This document shows positions 33,991 through 46,823 of a stretch of 64,000 bases of DNA, in pieces (position 1 is the first letter of the stretch; every line of letters begins with the position of its first letter). Made by a program: the position numbers and the translations under genes. The stretch is from Mucor racemosus (Eukaryota; Mucoromycota; Mucoromycetes; Mucorales; Mucoraceae): NCBI GenBank assembly GCA_027405735.1, contig JAPEHQ010000018.1, forward strand, positions 1-64,000, read 5' to 3'. The notes beneath the pieces were generated by a model. The model did not search any database and was not told the origin of the DNA. It saw only the letters and a list, made by a program, of their open reading frames with translations.

Positions 33991-34499
33991 AAAGAACACT
34001 CAAAAAACGCTAATATTACCAATAACCCTTTAACGAATTTAATAAAGTTGAACTTTAGTTTAATTGAAATTGTAGACAGTAATGTCACGTACTTTTTTGT
34101 TTTTAGTTTAAAAAAATAAAATAAAAAATTGGTTGAGTAATCAAGATGACAAAACGTAATCCTATTTTTGACCTCAACTGTAATGATTCACATTACATGA
34201 TGTTTCAACAATAATTGCATAAATTAGTTTCAGTTGTATAATTCATATAAATATGTAAATGTTGAATCAGATATTGAACATTAGTAAAAATATCTGTTTC
34301 TTTCCTTCATTAATAATTTTAATCAAATAAACTTATTATCACAACCATAACCGATCTATTACTTAATACTACTACTTGTCAAATATTAATCATACTTAAT
34401 ACATAGTAAGTATTGACCAAAGTAATAGTCAACTACAATTAGTAACACCATCAACGTCCACCTCTAGTACTTCTTTCTTAATAGACTCAATCTATTAAA

Positions 34500-35460
34500 A
34501 GATCATAGTACTTATTACATCAACCCCCATCCAAAAACCGCGGTTTTGTGCGATTTTCAAAGCAAATTAGTAAGAATCTCTTAATAAAATTAGTATGCAT
34601 CGATGTAGAAATTGAAGGGCTAGAAATCATAGTGAGTTGACTAACATTTATTACTATAACATCTGTAGAGAAAATCGGGAAAAATAGATAATTTTTTCTT
34701 CGAACTTTGGCTTTTACAGCTTAAATTTAAAAAGTTGAAACTTTGAGCCTTAATATCTCTGCAAAAAATTACGATATACCAACACTTTTTAATAATAAAA
34801 CTTACTTGTTTTGAAGTGCTATAACATATTTTAGTATGAAGAAACTCTAGGCACTTTTTTCTATTTCATTTTTTTGGCATTTCTGTGGTAGATTTCAAAG
34901 TATTGGTTAAATTGAGCAGCATCTTTTCTATATTCATATCATCAACCTCGCTGAGCTCTCTTGGACCCAATTTAATTTTTTTCAAAATATTGATTTTTCG
35001 TGGAGATATCCTTAAAAATGTATGCAAAGAGATATTTTTGTTTCTAGCTTCAATTTTTCCCTCGTATACCCTCATCCCAAATTCTGAATTTGAAATTGTT
35101 TTGACAAAAATCTCGTTTTCTATACACACAATCTAGCTAGATGGTTCAGCAATGGCTCGATTAATAGATAATACTTTGGCGTATCAATTCCAATTTTTAT
35201 ATTCGAAATATACTTATAAAAAATGATATGTATCTTCGAAAAACCTCCAAAATTTCAATTGCATTTTACCCACAATTTAATGTAAAACATTTGTCCAACC
35301 TTTATAGCAGTATATACAGAATTTAAAACTGTACAAAAAACATCCAATGCACTAGCTCAGCTTACTTTGCAGTTCATGAGCTATTGAACGATTTTATTTT
35401 TTGAATCATTTTCGACCATTTTTTCAAATCAATTTTGAAGCCCAGTTATGATAGGTTTTA
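34500..35460 (-). repeat. Dispersed repeat family C, copy 2
   Basis: Near-identical stretches with 44,250-45,240: CATCAACCCCCATCC at one end, TTTTTTGGCATTTCTGTGGT inside, TTGGACCC, and CCTCATCCCAAATTCTGAAT. An 87-codon minus-strand frame (34,866-35,129) is partly kept in the other copies. Confidence 0.8.
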
Positions 35461-36860
35461 AGCTGTAATGTGAATTGTTATTTTGATTATTTCGACAAAA
35501 AATCTTTGTTTCATTATAAGAGTTTCTTTATTAGATAATCTGCTCTCGTTTGATAGAGTAGTAATTGATAAAATAAGATGATGGGCTAGATTATTGGCCT
35601 CAAAACATACATTAACAGCACAGAGAATCTGGCGCAAATTTTTAAGTTTAAAGCGATCCATAAAAAAGCTAATTTTGTTTACTTCTGAACTTATTTGATC
35701 ATGACTCCATTATATGCATAAGAATAATAAACATAAATGCAATTAATCGCGTTGCTTGTTTTACTCAAATTGCTCAATAGATCCGTATCTTTTTATGGTT
35801 CTGACAAATGAACATAAAATTCGCACGAAAGTATTCTATCCTGCGAACTGCAGCTATTTTAATTATCTTGTATAATTGAACATGCTTATATCTAAAAAGC
35901 ACTTTCTGGTTATCTTGATTTTATAAAATGTTAATTAAATCCAAATTTTAACCCAGAATTATTATATATACACTTACTCTGTATTGTCTATTATTGTAAT
36001 TTTAATAGTATACCAGTGATGTAATAATATGTCAATTTGTAAAATTAGATTTCCATCTCAAACCAATCAATCTTCTTTCTATTCTTGCCATTCAAGTATA
36101 TTTGCCATTAAGTTTGCTATCAAATCATAGATAGATATATACAGAAGCAGCTTTTGCCATGGTTTATAATATAAACATGGAGCCCATGCTTTTTTTATGG
36201 TACAATGTTCATCACTTAACAAATAATAAATGTATTAAAATGCAACTTTTGATGCTTTAAAGTACTCCTAAGCATTTTGATCATATGTATCACTTTTTTT
36301 TGTTGTTGCAATTCAATAAACCTCAAATACTAAATGTTAATGATTTCTTTCTCTTTCCTATCTCCAATTTCTTTGCTCTACTTTTGAAAAGGTTCTTTTT
36401 CATCATATTTATCTTTCTAAAAGTAGACAATGCTTTGCAGTTTTAATTGTTTAATAGCTAATCTAATGTATTCTGTAACAGATCATCATGTTATCCTTGA
36501 TTATTTGTTAACAAGAAAAGCTCGGCATCTTTATGGAACTTGCGTTCAATACTACATTATACTTTTTTACTCTCATTTGAATGTTGGTTTATCTTATTGA
36601 ATTGATCTTTTGTTGCATAATAATGCCAAGTACGTTTGAAAGATTTGTCAAATAAACTAAAGTGAACATTAAATAATCATTGAATCCACATCAAAAAATG
36701 CTAGCTGTATTTGCCTCGCACAAACATTTCAGTAAACGTGAAATTAATGCAATTACAGTCCATATTTGCTCCCTATATGGCAAGTACACCTCTATTTTCG
36801 CGTGATGGGAATTATCAAAAGATTATAGTATGGGGGTGGGATTGTACTACCATGCTACTG
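35461..36860. other. AT-rich intergenic region
   Basis: No gene I can support; only short frames without motifs. Confidence 0.5.
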
Positions 36861-36864
36861 ATTT

Positions 36865-36877
36865 TATAATATAAATA
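36865..36877 (+). promoter_or_regulatory. TATA box of the acyl-CoA oxidase gene
   Basis: TATAATATAAATA lies about 70 bp before the ATG at 36,940, a plausible core promoter position. A pyrimidine-rich stretch follows (CCTCCTTTTTTTTATATAT). Confidence 0.45.
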
Positions 36878-36939
36878 GCGCGGTTCACTACTAATCATTT
36901 TACAGGAACCACACACCTCCTTTTTTTTATATATACAGA

Positions 36940-39364
36940 ATGAGTAAAAATAATGCAGCAGCAGTAGAGCGCCTTGAGAAAATTAAGCAACAACTCAATT
37001 TGTCACCTTCTCCAATGTCTCTCCAAGCACCAAAAGATATGGAAAAGGAACGCAATAGTGCATCATTTAACGTTGAAGCTTTATCTCATTTTTGGTTGGG
37101 CGGAAAAGATAAATTTGAGCGCAGAGTAAGCATGACAAAATAATAAAATAAATACATGCAAATTAATTTACATGATGTAAAGAAAAAGGCATTGGATTTC
37201 ATTGAAAAAGATGCTGAACTTGTAGTTCAACCACCTAGAAATATTTTGGAATTTGGAAGAGAAGAAATGAGAGAATAGTAAAGTGAGATAAATGAGCATG
37301 CATCTCTTTGTTTTATACTAAATTTCCGTAGTGCTATGGGCCAAATCAATAGAATTGTTCGTCTTGGTCATGAAATCAACGACAGAGAGTTTTTAGAAGA
37401 TATCAGCAGAGCAGTAATTCTATATTCTGAAAGCTTTGCATTGCGTATTGGTGTACATGAAGCTTTATTTCGTAACGTAGTTCAAATGTTGGGTAATAAA
37501 CAACAGCAAGAAGATTGGATTGAAAATGTGAACCAATTCAAAATTATTGGTTGTTTTGCTATGGTAAATAAGAGAGGTTTATACTGATTACAGAATGGTA
37601 TTAACCTCTGATAAATAGACTGAATTGGGTCATAGTTCAGCATTGAGAGACATTGAAACGACTGCAACATTTGATGTAGAAACAGACGAGTTTATTATTA
37701 ATTCACCCAACATTACATCTACTAAATGGTGGATCGGTATGGCAGGACAAACAGCAACTCACACTGTTGTTATTGCACAAACCCTAATTCACGGAAAGAA
37801 TGTTGGATTGAATTGGTTTATAGTACAGTTACGTGATACAATTACTGGCCAAGTAGTACCTGGTGTACAAGCAGGTGATGTTGGATCCAAAGTAGGCCAT
37901 CAAGGTGTCGATAACGGCTGGATTCAATTTCATCAAAAACGTATTCCCAGAACAAATATGCTGACTAAATGGGTCAGTATGGATAGAAGCGGTGAATTCC
38001 AACCAGCACCTAATCCTGCAGTCATGTATGCAACCTTAATTCCAGAGAGATTTTCTTTAGTTACTATTACATTGACTTTAGTCACACAAGCATTGACTAT
38101 TGCTACTCGCTATGGTGTTGTACGTCGTCAAGGTTCAAAGAATCAGCAAATTATGGATTATCAATCTCATTATGTTAAATTATTACCTGCTATTTCATTC
38201 ATGTACATGGTTCAAAATTCATTTAAAACGTTAGATGATCAATTTGCTATTTTGACAGCTGGTGGCGAAATGGATCCAATTGTTTATTTGAATCATATGG
38301 GTGATATGCATTCCATTTCTGCTTCTTTAAAGGGCTTATCTGGATCTTATGCTACTGAAATTCTTGAAATTTGTCGTAGAAGTTGTGGTGGACATGCTTA
38401 TTCTGCTTACAATGCTTTGGGTAATTTGATTTCTGATTTTGGAGTCATGACTACAGGTGGTGGTGATAATGTTGTGTTGTTGCAGCAAGCTGCTCATTAT
38501 TTATTATATCGTTTAAACCAAAAGTTGGAATTCGATGATTATCCAGAGCTTAAATATCAAAGTGCAACACATTACATTGCTCGTGCTAAAGAGTTGTTGG
38601 AAGTCAAGTCTTGGTCAGTCAATGTCATTGCTGATGCTACCAAAGATTTTGCATTGATTGAAGAAGCGTTATATGTAATTTTAATCAAAAGGGTGAGTTT
38701 TATATTTATTTGAATTATATATAGCAATTAATTTATGCTATTTTTTAGCTCAATAGTATACAACAATCTTTGAATGATGGTGCTACACATAATGATCTTT
38801 TACTAGAATCTGTTCGTGTTGCTGAGCTTCATTGTGCTGCATTTTTGTTCTCGGTTAATGCTCGTCAGTTTTCTAGCGTATCTGGTTCTAATATTGAGCC
38901 TAGTGTTCAACGTATTATGCGACAAATGACAGCTTTGTGGGGCTTGCATATCTTGCGTGTTTATGGTGACCAAGGTTATATGGAAGGATTCCTTAGTCCC
39001 AAGCAAATGAAGGATATTGAAAAGGAATATTTAGAGGTATATTCCAGGTATTCATGTAAGACAATACCAATTAATTAACTTTTATATAAAATCGTAGCTT
39101 TGCAAGAGTATGAGAAATGAAGTTATTGGTCTCACAGATGGATTTGGATTACCTGATTTCGTTTTAAAAGCACCTATTGCAAAATACGACGGCAATATTT
39201 ATCAAGGTAAGATTACATTGATCTACACGATTAGTATTCGTTTTGAATTTTATGTCTATTTAGCATATTTTGAGACTTTATTACAAGCACCTGGAAGTAC
39301 CGGTGTACCAGCCTATCATGCTAAACTAATCAAACCATTAACTGAAAAGTTTGAAAGCAAATAA
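36940..39364 (+). CDS. POX1: Acyl-CoA oxidase (peroxisomal beta-oxidation)
   Basis: Seven exons (36,940-37,125; 37,183-37,277; 37,332-37,563; 37,619-38,692; 38,749-39,036; 39,098-39,206; 39,264-39,364) give 694 residues, the family's usual length. It catalyses FAD-dependent oxidation of acyl-CoA to trans-2-enoyl-CoA with H2O2 release, the first step of peroxisomal beta-oxidation. Visible motifs: GCFAMTELGHSS spanning an exon join, TKWWIGMAGQTATH, a GDVGSKVGHQGVDNGWI loop, and the C-terminal CGGHAYSAYNALG segment. The last residues are FESK, not a canonical SKL-type signal, so import may use an internal signal or a partner, as in some fungal oxidases. The next gene in the same direction is the OPT transporter. 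Confidence 0.95.
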
Positions 39365-39669
39365 ATGAACTGTAATGCCATTTTTATTATAATAAATTTG
39401 ATTAAAATTGTTAATTCATGCGAGATAAACATTGAGATCTGTACAGGGCCTTTTTTTTTTTTTTTTTTTTTTTAATTTATATATGTAATATGCATGTGGG
39501 AATCCCTTTATTTCAATCATAAAGATGTATTTAACCCCTTCTTTTTTCATTGAAACGTTAAATTATCCGTCTTGCAAGCAAACATCAATTTTGTTTCTTC
39601 CTCTTTTTTCTTTCTAGTCATTTTGTTTTTTTCATAGAGGATCTCTTTTTCAGCATTTACTCGATAAAA
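39365..39669. other. Intergenic, acyl-CoA oxidase 3' end to OPT promoter
   Basis: T run at 39,450-39,473 and a CT-rich stretch upstream of the OPT start codon. No gene. Confidence 0.5.
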
Positions 39670-42386
39670 ATGTCAAATCATACAGACGACGAAGAGAAAT
39701 TACCAGAAATTAAAAAGATAGAAGATGTTTCTGAAAAACTTTCATTAAGCGAAGAAATTGTTACAAAAGAAACAATTGAAAATATTTATGAAGAAGAAGA
39801 AGACACAGATATTCAAATAGTAAATGAATTGTCAACAATGCAAGATGACCCAACGCTTCCATGCTTTACGTTGCGAGTTTTTGTTGCTGGTATCGTATGT
39901 ATCAAATGTTCTTATAAAGTATCACATTTTTAATGCATATTTTGTTATAAAATTAGGCATTAGCATGTCTAAGCTCATCAGTTTATCAATTGATGGTATT
40001 TAAACCTGTGGGATTACCGCTAACAAATACATTTATGCTAATGATTGCCTATGTATTTTGTACTGCTTGGGCAAAATACTTGCCCTCAGGAGGTTGGTTA
40101 AATCCTGGTCCATTCAATGTAAAGGAACATTCTTGTATTTATGTCATTGTATCCTCTGCCAACACATCTGCATATGCAACCCATATCTTGGCTGCTCAAA
40201 ATCTATATTATCAAGATGCTCCTGGTCCTGTTGGATCTATTTTCTTACTTTTGGCTACTCAAATGGTTGGTTACGGTATCGCAGGTCAGTTGCGCAGTTT
40301 CTTGGTGTATCCAGCCAACATGATCTGGCCTGCATCTCTTCCTACAGTTTCTTTACTAAGAACACTAAATACAAATCAAGAGGACTCCCGCTGGAGAACT
40401 CGTTTTTTCTTTATTGTATTTGGATGTGTGTTTGTCTATGAATTTATTCCACAATACATGATGCCAATTTTAGGTGGTATATCCATCATGTGTTTAGCTA
40501 GAAACGATTCTGTTTGGGTCCAACGTTTGTTTGGTGGATTATCCGTGAATGAGGGTCTTGGTATGTTTCAATTAAGCTTTGATTGGAATTATTTATCCAA
40601 TTTAAGCCCTCTGGTATTACCATTGTGGGTTCAATTGAATATATATGTTGGTATTTTAATGTTGTGGATTATGGCACCTTTAATTTATTATCATAATGTA
40701 TGGCATGCTCATAGTTTTCCGTTCTTATCAAACTCTATTTTTCAATTATTGCCAAATGGAACATCTGTTATCTATCCTCAACATAAAGTTTTGGCTCCTG
40801 ATAACTCACTTAATCAAACGGCATTAGAAGAGGTAGGAAGACCCTACTTTTCAAGTTGGGGCGCAATTCAATACATTATCATCAATTTTGCCGTTACAGC
40901 TTCCATTGCACATATAGCTTTATTTCATGGTAAAGATATCTGGAAAAGCTTCAAATCTAGTTTAAAAGAATTCAAAGCAAGCAGAAAAATAAATAAAAAG
41001 GATCAAGATGGTCATATTGTACAGCAACAGCAATATACAGACGTCCATATGAGGATGATGGCAGCTTACAAAGAGGCATATATTTTAATAATTACAGATA
41101 TTAAAATAGACTTTCTTAATATATATATATTTAGGTTCCAACCTGGTGGTATTATGTCGTTTATTTTGGCGGCATGGCATTAAACGTGGCAATAGCGTAT
41201 ATTAACAAGAGCCAATTACCATGGTGGGGTGTCATTATGGCTATTGTCATGTCGACTCTCTTATCTTTACCTTTAAATATGATTACGGCTATCACAGGTA
41301 CTGGTTTTGGTTTAAATGTATTTGCTGAAATGATTTGTGGTTTTGTTCTCCCTGGATTACCTGGTAAGTCAAATTTGATACACATCTTGTTTGAAAATAC
41401 TTGCTGATATCAGCTACATTAGTGGCCAACATGTATTTTAAAACACTCGGCTACAATACACTAAGCCAAGCAGGAACTATGGCTAGTGATTTGAAGATTG
41501 GTCATTATCTTAAAGTGCCTCCACGTGCTATTTTTTTGAATCAAATGTTAGGTACATTAATCGGCTGTATCTTCAATTATATTGTAAACCATGTATGTAT
41601 ATGTATTCGTGTTTAACGCATTTTTCTAATAATATCTCATAAATTAGAGTGTAGTCAATTCTCAACGAGAAGTATTACTAAATCCTACAGGAAACAATAT
41701 TTGGAATGGTTCGGCACCACAAGTAAAAACTTATACAAAAACTAATAATCTACCAAAATGATTAATTGTCGTATTTTACTAGACAATCAACTCTGCTGCG
41801 ATTACCTGGGGTGCTATTGGACCGTTGAACATGTTTGGTCCTGGAACAGAGTATTCCATTATTTTATGGGCTTTTTTGGTAATGAAAAAAAAAATCCAAA
41901 AGAAGAAGCTCTAAATGTATCGATTTGTAGATTGGTTTTATACTTCCTGTTCCATTCTGGTTATTGCATCGTCGATACCCTACAGTCGGTTTCAAGTATG
42001 TTAATATACCCATGGTCCTTATTGGCTTAACACAGTTACCTGGTGCAGCTACAAGTTGGATCACTGTTTCATTTATTATTATTATTGTGTCTCAATATTA
42101 TTTAAAAAGACGCCATAGAGATTGGTTTGTCAAATACAATTACTTGATCTCAACAGCACTTGATTCAGGAACATCACTCATGGTGTTTATTATTGCAATG
42201 GGACTTTATGGTGGCGCAAGTGGTGTGTCATATCCGTTTCCTGTATGGTGGGGTAATAGAGCAGGTATGTGGATTGATAAATCAATAGTCAATGTATACT
42301 CAAGCATTCACACACAATTCACACATTTTTTTTTTTCGTATACAGATTTAAAATACATTGATCACTGCTGTGCAAATTGTACATAG
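39670..42386 (+). CDS. Oligopeptide transporter (OPT family)
   Basis: Eight exons (39,670-39,894; 39,957-41,075; 41,135-41,363; 41,414-41,592; 41,648-41,722; 41,783-41,878; 41,931-42,264; 42,346-42,386) give 765 residues. After an acidic cytoplasmic N-terminus there are many hydrophobic segments. OPT signatures: NPGPFNVKEH, YGIAGQLR, AYKEVPTWWYYVVYF, ITGTGFGLNVFAEMICGF, GHYLKVPPR, GPLNMFGPG and GGASGVSYPFPVWWGN. Members move tetra/pentapeptides or glutathione with protons across the plasma membrane; the substrate cannot be told from sequence. The intron after exon 2 appears to use a GC donor (GAG|GCATAT), supported by the conserved YKEVPTWW join. The C-terminus is short (DHCCANCT). Confidence 0.94.
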
Positions 42387-42880
42387 CCTAATAAATAAAA
42401 TTCAAACGTATTCATACAAAACTTGTGATATATATATCAAATTAGGGCGTACTAGTTTTTTTTATCAATAACTTTAAACATGATTCAGTATATATACGAC
42501 TGTATCAATATAATCGTAGTTCAATTCCTTTTGTTACCTACATTTGTGTGAATAATAATAATAATGAATCTGAACGAGCAAATCAGAGTTGAAACACAAG
42601 CAATTTTTAATTCAATAGTATTAGCGACAATGCTTTGAATAATGTTATATTTTGGAAAAAAATATGCTCTTTGAGTTGAAATGAACTTGATTGTTTTTTT
42701 TTTTGTAGGGACCAATTGCTTGAGAAAGATTGGGTTTTCAAAATTGAAGTATCCCCCCTTTTATATAACTAACTCTCTACTAAACACTTTTCAATATATA
42801 CCTTGGGCACTACAAATATATATAAGTTGGTCACATTATGCTATTTGTCCTTGAATTTTTTTTTATAATATCTTACGAAA
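42387..42880. other. AT-rich intergenic region
   Basis: No gene seen. Short microsatellite TAATAATAATAATA near 42,551. Confidence 0.5.
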
Positions 42881-43620
42881 GACTCGAAAACAAGTAAAAT
42901 CACTGATTTTCTTTGAAAACAGGGTTCATCTTTTCATTTCTACTCAGCTTTTTTTTTCACTAAATAACTTCAAGAAAAAATTATATGCCAATGTACCTGA
43001 GATGTTCAGCTTTAATTCAAAAACAAGTATCCAGAAATATCCTATTTTTTGCAGTTGATATTAATTTTTCAGTGCTAAGGTTTCAGATTTTTTACGCGTA
43101 TTTCACTGCTAAAAATTAAGTATTTGAGGCTTCATATCTCTGCAAACAATTAAGCTATACCAACAATCTTTAATAGTAAAACTTATTTGTTTTAAAGCGC
43201 TCTATAACATATTTCAGTGTGAAAAAAATCTGAAAACTTTTTTTTTTCATTCTTTTTGGCATTTCTGTGGTAGATTTCAAAACATTCGCAAAATTGAGAA
43301 GTATTTTTCTACAATCCTGTCATTAACCTCATTGAGCTCTATTGACCCCAATTTAATTTTTTAAAAAATGTTGATTTTTCATGGAGACACCCTCAAAAAT
43401 GTGTAAAAAAGCAAAAGTTACACTCCACAAATTAAAATGGATTTCTATCAAAAAATCTGGTCTCCAACATTTTTCCCTTGAATTTTTTTATATACTGAGG
43501 TAAAGATAGATACTAATACAGATTAGTTTTGCGATGATGATGGTGCTATTCATATATTTTTAGCAGTTTTGTGTGCAGAGATATAACCGCTCAAATAATT
43601 AGAGAAATATCAGTAAAACA
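42880..43620. repeat. Composite of dispersed repeats C (partial) and B (partial)
   Basis: 42,880-43,400 resembles part of family C (GGCATTTCTGTGGTAGATTT, AAACTTATTTGTTTTAAAG). 43,420-43,620 resembles family B (AGTTACACTCC, GGTGCTATTCATATAT). Confidence 0.65.
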
Positions 43621-44249
43621 AGGATTACTACTAGTTTTATTACATAAAAATTAGTTGCACTCATAATAAAAGTTGTTTGCCTACGTTATTTGCGTAATAT
43701 TCATTAAATATATGTAAAGATGAAATAAAATATCGAAGATTTTAATCCATAAAACGTATCAAAAACGAATAAATCATTAACACCTCCTCACAAAATTATC
43801 AAATCAAAAGAACAGTTTAATCAGAATAATAGTGAAAAACAATACCTATAGCTCCGTTTTTAGTTTTGTCAAAAATATTAATTTTTCATGGAGTAATGAA
43901 GATATTAAGGCGTGCCTTTGTTTTTTGACCTCAACTGATCTATCAGAATTACAACATTCGATATATAGAAGATCTCCGACAAATCTAGCAGATCTTATCT
44001 ATCCAGTAACTGGTTCCTGTCACCCAGAAACTAATAATGAAACATAACCTATAGCAATATTACCACTGAAACATAACATGTAATGTTATATCCATACACA
44101 TTAATAATAATATCTATTGTCACATCTAATGGATCCCTGTCCATTAGATCTTATCATACAATTCCAATAACTATATTAACCCATATTTAATTCATTCTAA
44201 TAAACGGTACTTTTTACGTTGATTTTAATTTACAAAGTCTCGATAAATC

Positions 44250-45240
44250 ATCAACCCCCATCCGAAAATCGCGCTTTTGAGCGATTTTCAAAACAAATTT
44301 TTAAAAACCTCATATTGCAATTAACATGAACCAATGTAGAATTTAAAGGGCTACAAATAACAATTAATATATGTAGTTATTATTATCGTATCTGTGGAGT
44401 AAATTGGGAAAAACAGATATTTTTTTCTTTGAATTTTGGCTTTTACAACTTTAATTTAAAAAGTTGAAACTTTGAGCCTTAATATCTCTGCAAAAAATTA
44501 AGATATACCAATACTTTTTAATAATAAAACTTACTTGTTTTGAAGTGCTATAACATATTTTAGTATGAAGAAACTCTAGGCACTTTTTTCTATTTCATTT
44601 TTTTGGCATTTCTGTGGTAGATTTTAAAGTATTGGTTAAATTGAGCAGCATCTTTTCTATATTCATATCATCAACATCGCTGAACTCTCTTGGACCCTAT
44701 TTAATTTTTTTTAAAATATTGATTTTTCTTGGAGATATCCTCAAAAATGTGTACAAAGAAATACTTTTGTTTCTAGCTTCAATTTTCCCTTGTATACCCT
44801 CATCCCAAATTCTGAATTTAAAAAAAGTTTGGGCAAAAATCTCGTTTTTTCTTCGAAAATTGCAGCTAGAAGGTTTAGCAATAGCGCAATCAATAGATAA
44901 TTTTTTGGGCATTATTTCCGCAAGTTATATTTAAAACATGGTTATAAAAAGTTTTGTGTATATTCAAAAAAACCTTTGAGATTTCAATTGCATTTTGCGC
45001 AAAACCTAATGTAAAACATTTGCCTGATTTTTATTGTAATGGATGCAGAATTAAAAACTGTACAAAACCTATTTAATAAGCTAGGTCGACTTACTTTGCA
45101 GTTCATGAGTTATTAAACAATGCTGTTTTTTGAATCATTTTTCGTTCATTTTTTCAAATCAATTTTGGAACCCCATTGCTATAGGGTTTTACGCAGTGAT
45201 ATGAACTACTATTTTGATTACCTTGACGAAAAGTGAGTAT
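44250..45240 (-). repeat. Dispersed repeat family C, copy 3
   Basis: Closely matches 34,500-35,460, including CATCAACCCCCATCC and TTGAGCAGCATCTTTTCTAT. The 87-codon minus frame is interrupted here by a stop after LKKIK. Confidence 0.8.
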
Positions 45241-46823
45241 TTTTCGCGGAAACAAAAAAATGTAGAGTACTGTAGTCTTTAATTGAATGTATCGACATTA
45301 TGGGAAAAATGATAATAAAATATATTAGAATATATTAAAATATGTTAAATAATGTAAAAAAAATCCATATTAACGTTAATTAATGTACGTAAATGTGCTT
45401 AAATGATATCATCTGTGTACATTAATTTCATGTTATCATGTTTCTCCTAGTTAAATAATTCTATAAAAGCAAAAATAACATTATTTTAATGATATCATGT
45501 AGCATTGGTGTCGAGCCGAGTTTTTCCAGTCAAATTTACTAGTATAAACTGGGCTCGACAACACCCCTAATATCGTGTACTAACATTTTCCCCCATAGTG
45601 AGCAATTATCGTCGGTTGGATCAGCATTGGATCGACTATATCTTTCTGACATTCTATGTCAGATAATCCTATTGAAATTAGTAACACAGTATAGTATGTC
45701 TCGGGAATCCCACATCCTAGATCTTGCTTTATTAGAACAATAAGAACAATCAGGAATGTTATTACAGATCAGTTAGTTCCCTTATTAGCAATAAGAGTTA
45801 CAAATCCAACGGTTCATCATCTTACAAATAATAATAAAAACCTGTAGATGCAACAGAAGTGTCTCATATATTAGGTAATCAACAGTAATTCAGTAAAGGG
45901 TTAATTATCACATTTAACAAATACAAAAATAGTATCTCCATTTCCAAGCCTGATCTTTTGATAAAATTGCATCAATTCTAACGTGCATAGAATACCAATA
46001 GAAAAGGAGGTTTATCCAGCCTAACCAGTTATTATCGTATTTTATGACCTGCTCCAAACTTGAATGTGATACCAAGTCTCTGAATCCCGTTCTAAGATTC
46101 TTATGCGTAAACATGTACATCTTTTCTTTAGCTTCTAAGTTTAATATTGGTCGAACAGCTTGATCCATCTCTAAGAAGGCTAATTTTTGCAAACTATCCT
46201 GAAGAAAATCTACAAATTGTTACTAAAATGTAGTTTTCATTTCTTTCTTTCTTTTGGATTGATCTATATTACCACGACCTGAAAGAATATTAAGGTGTCT
46301 GTTATTGCAGAAAAACTGCCTACTCCCAGCTTTCTGGAATAGAGAACTAGTCGATTAAGTAACAAATGACAAAGCTTGTACTCCAATTTCTCAATCAAAA
46401 TCGTCAAAGCATTTTCCCTTCACTTGAAGAGACATTATACTGGGAAAGAATATATCCAGTAATTTCTTATACCACAAGCCTTTACGATACAAATTACAGC
46501 TATTTTTTAGCTTGCTAAATACCAAGAAGCAATCTTTTAAAAATCATCCTGCCTATCGCCAATTCAATTTCCGTTAATGATTGAGCAAATTTTGCATGTA
46601 GATCCATCAGGGCAGCAGGTTTATTGTTCAAATATTTTCAGGAACCATTTGTATCTGTATTAATTCGAAATCAAAGATTCCAAAAACCAAATAAACGCTG
46701 CAGGTTAAATAAAAGGATCGTTCCAAAAAAAAAAAAAAAAAAAAAAAAAACTAGCAATAATATATTACGACACACTGCAAGTCATGAAAAATCAACTGCT
46801 ATTGTAGATTTGTTTTTTATTTA
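45241..46823. other. Repeat-derived intergenic region with an inverted 9-mer
   Basis: TGTCGAGCC (45,509-45,517) and its complement GGCTCGACA (45,552-45,560) flank a 34-bp loop, downstream of a TATA-like CTATAAAAG. This could be an eroded LTR or primer-site region. A 92-codon minus frame at 45,914-46,192 has no recognised motif. Long A run at 46,727-46,750. Confidence 0.4.

Noticed and set aside
43832..44047. 71-codon frame with a Cys- and Ser-containing sequence
   Set aside because: No recognised motif, no splice continuation and it sits between repeats; a retroelement remnant is possible but not supportable.
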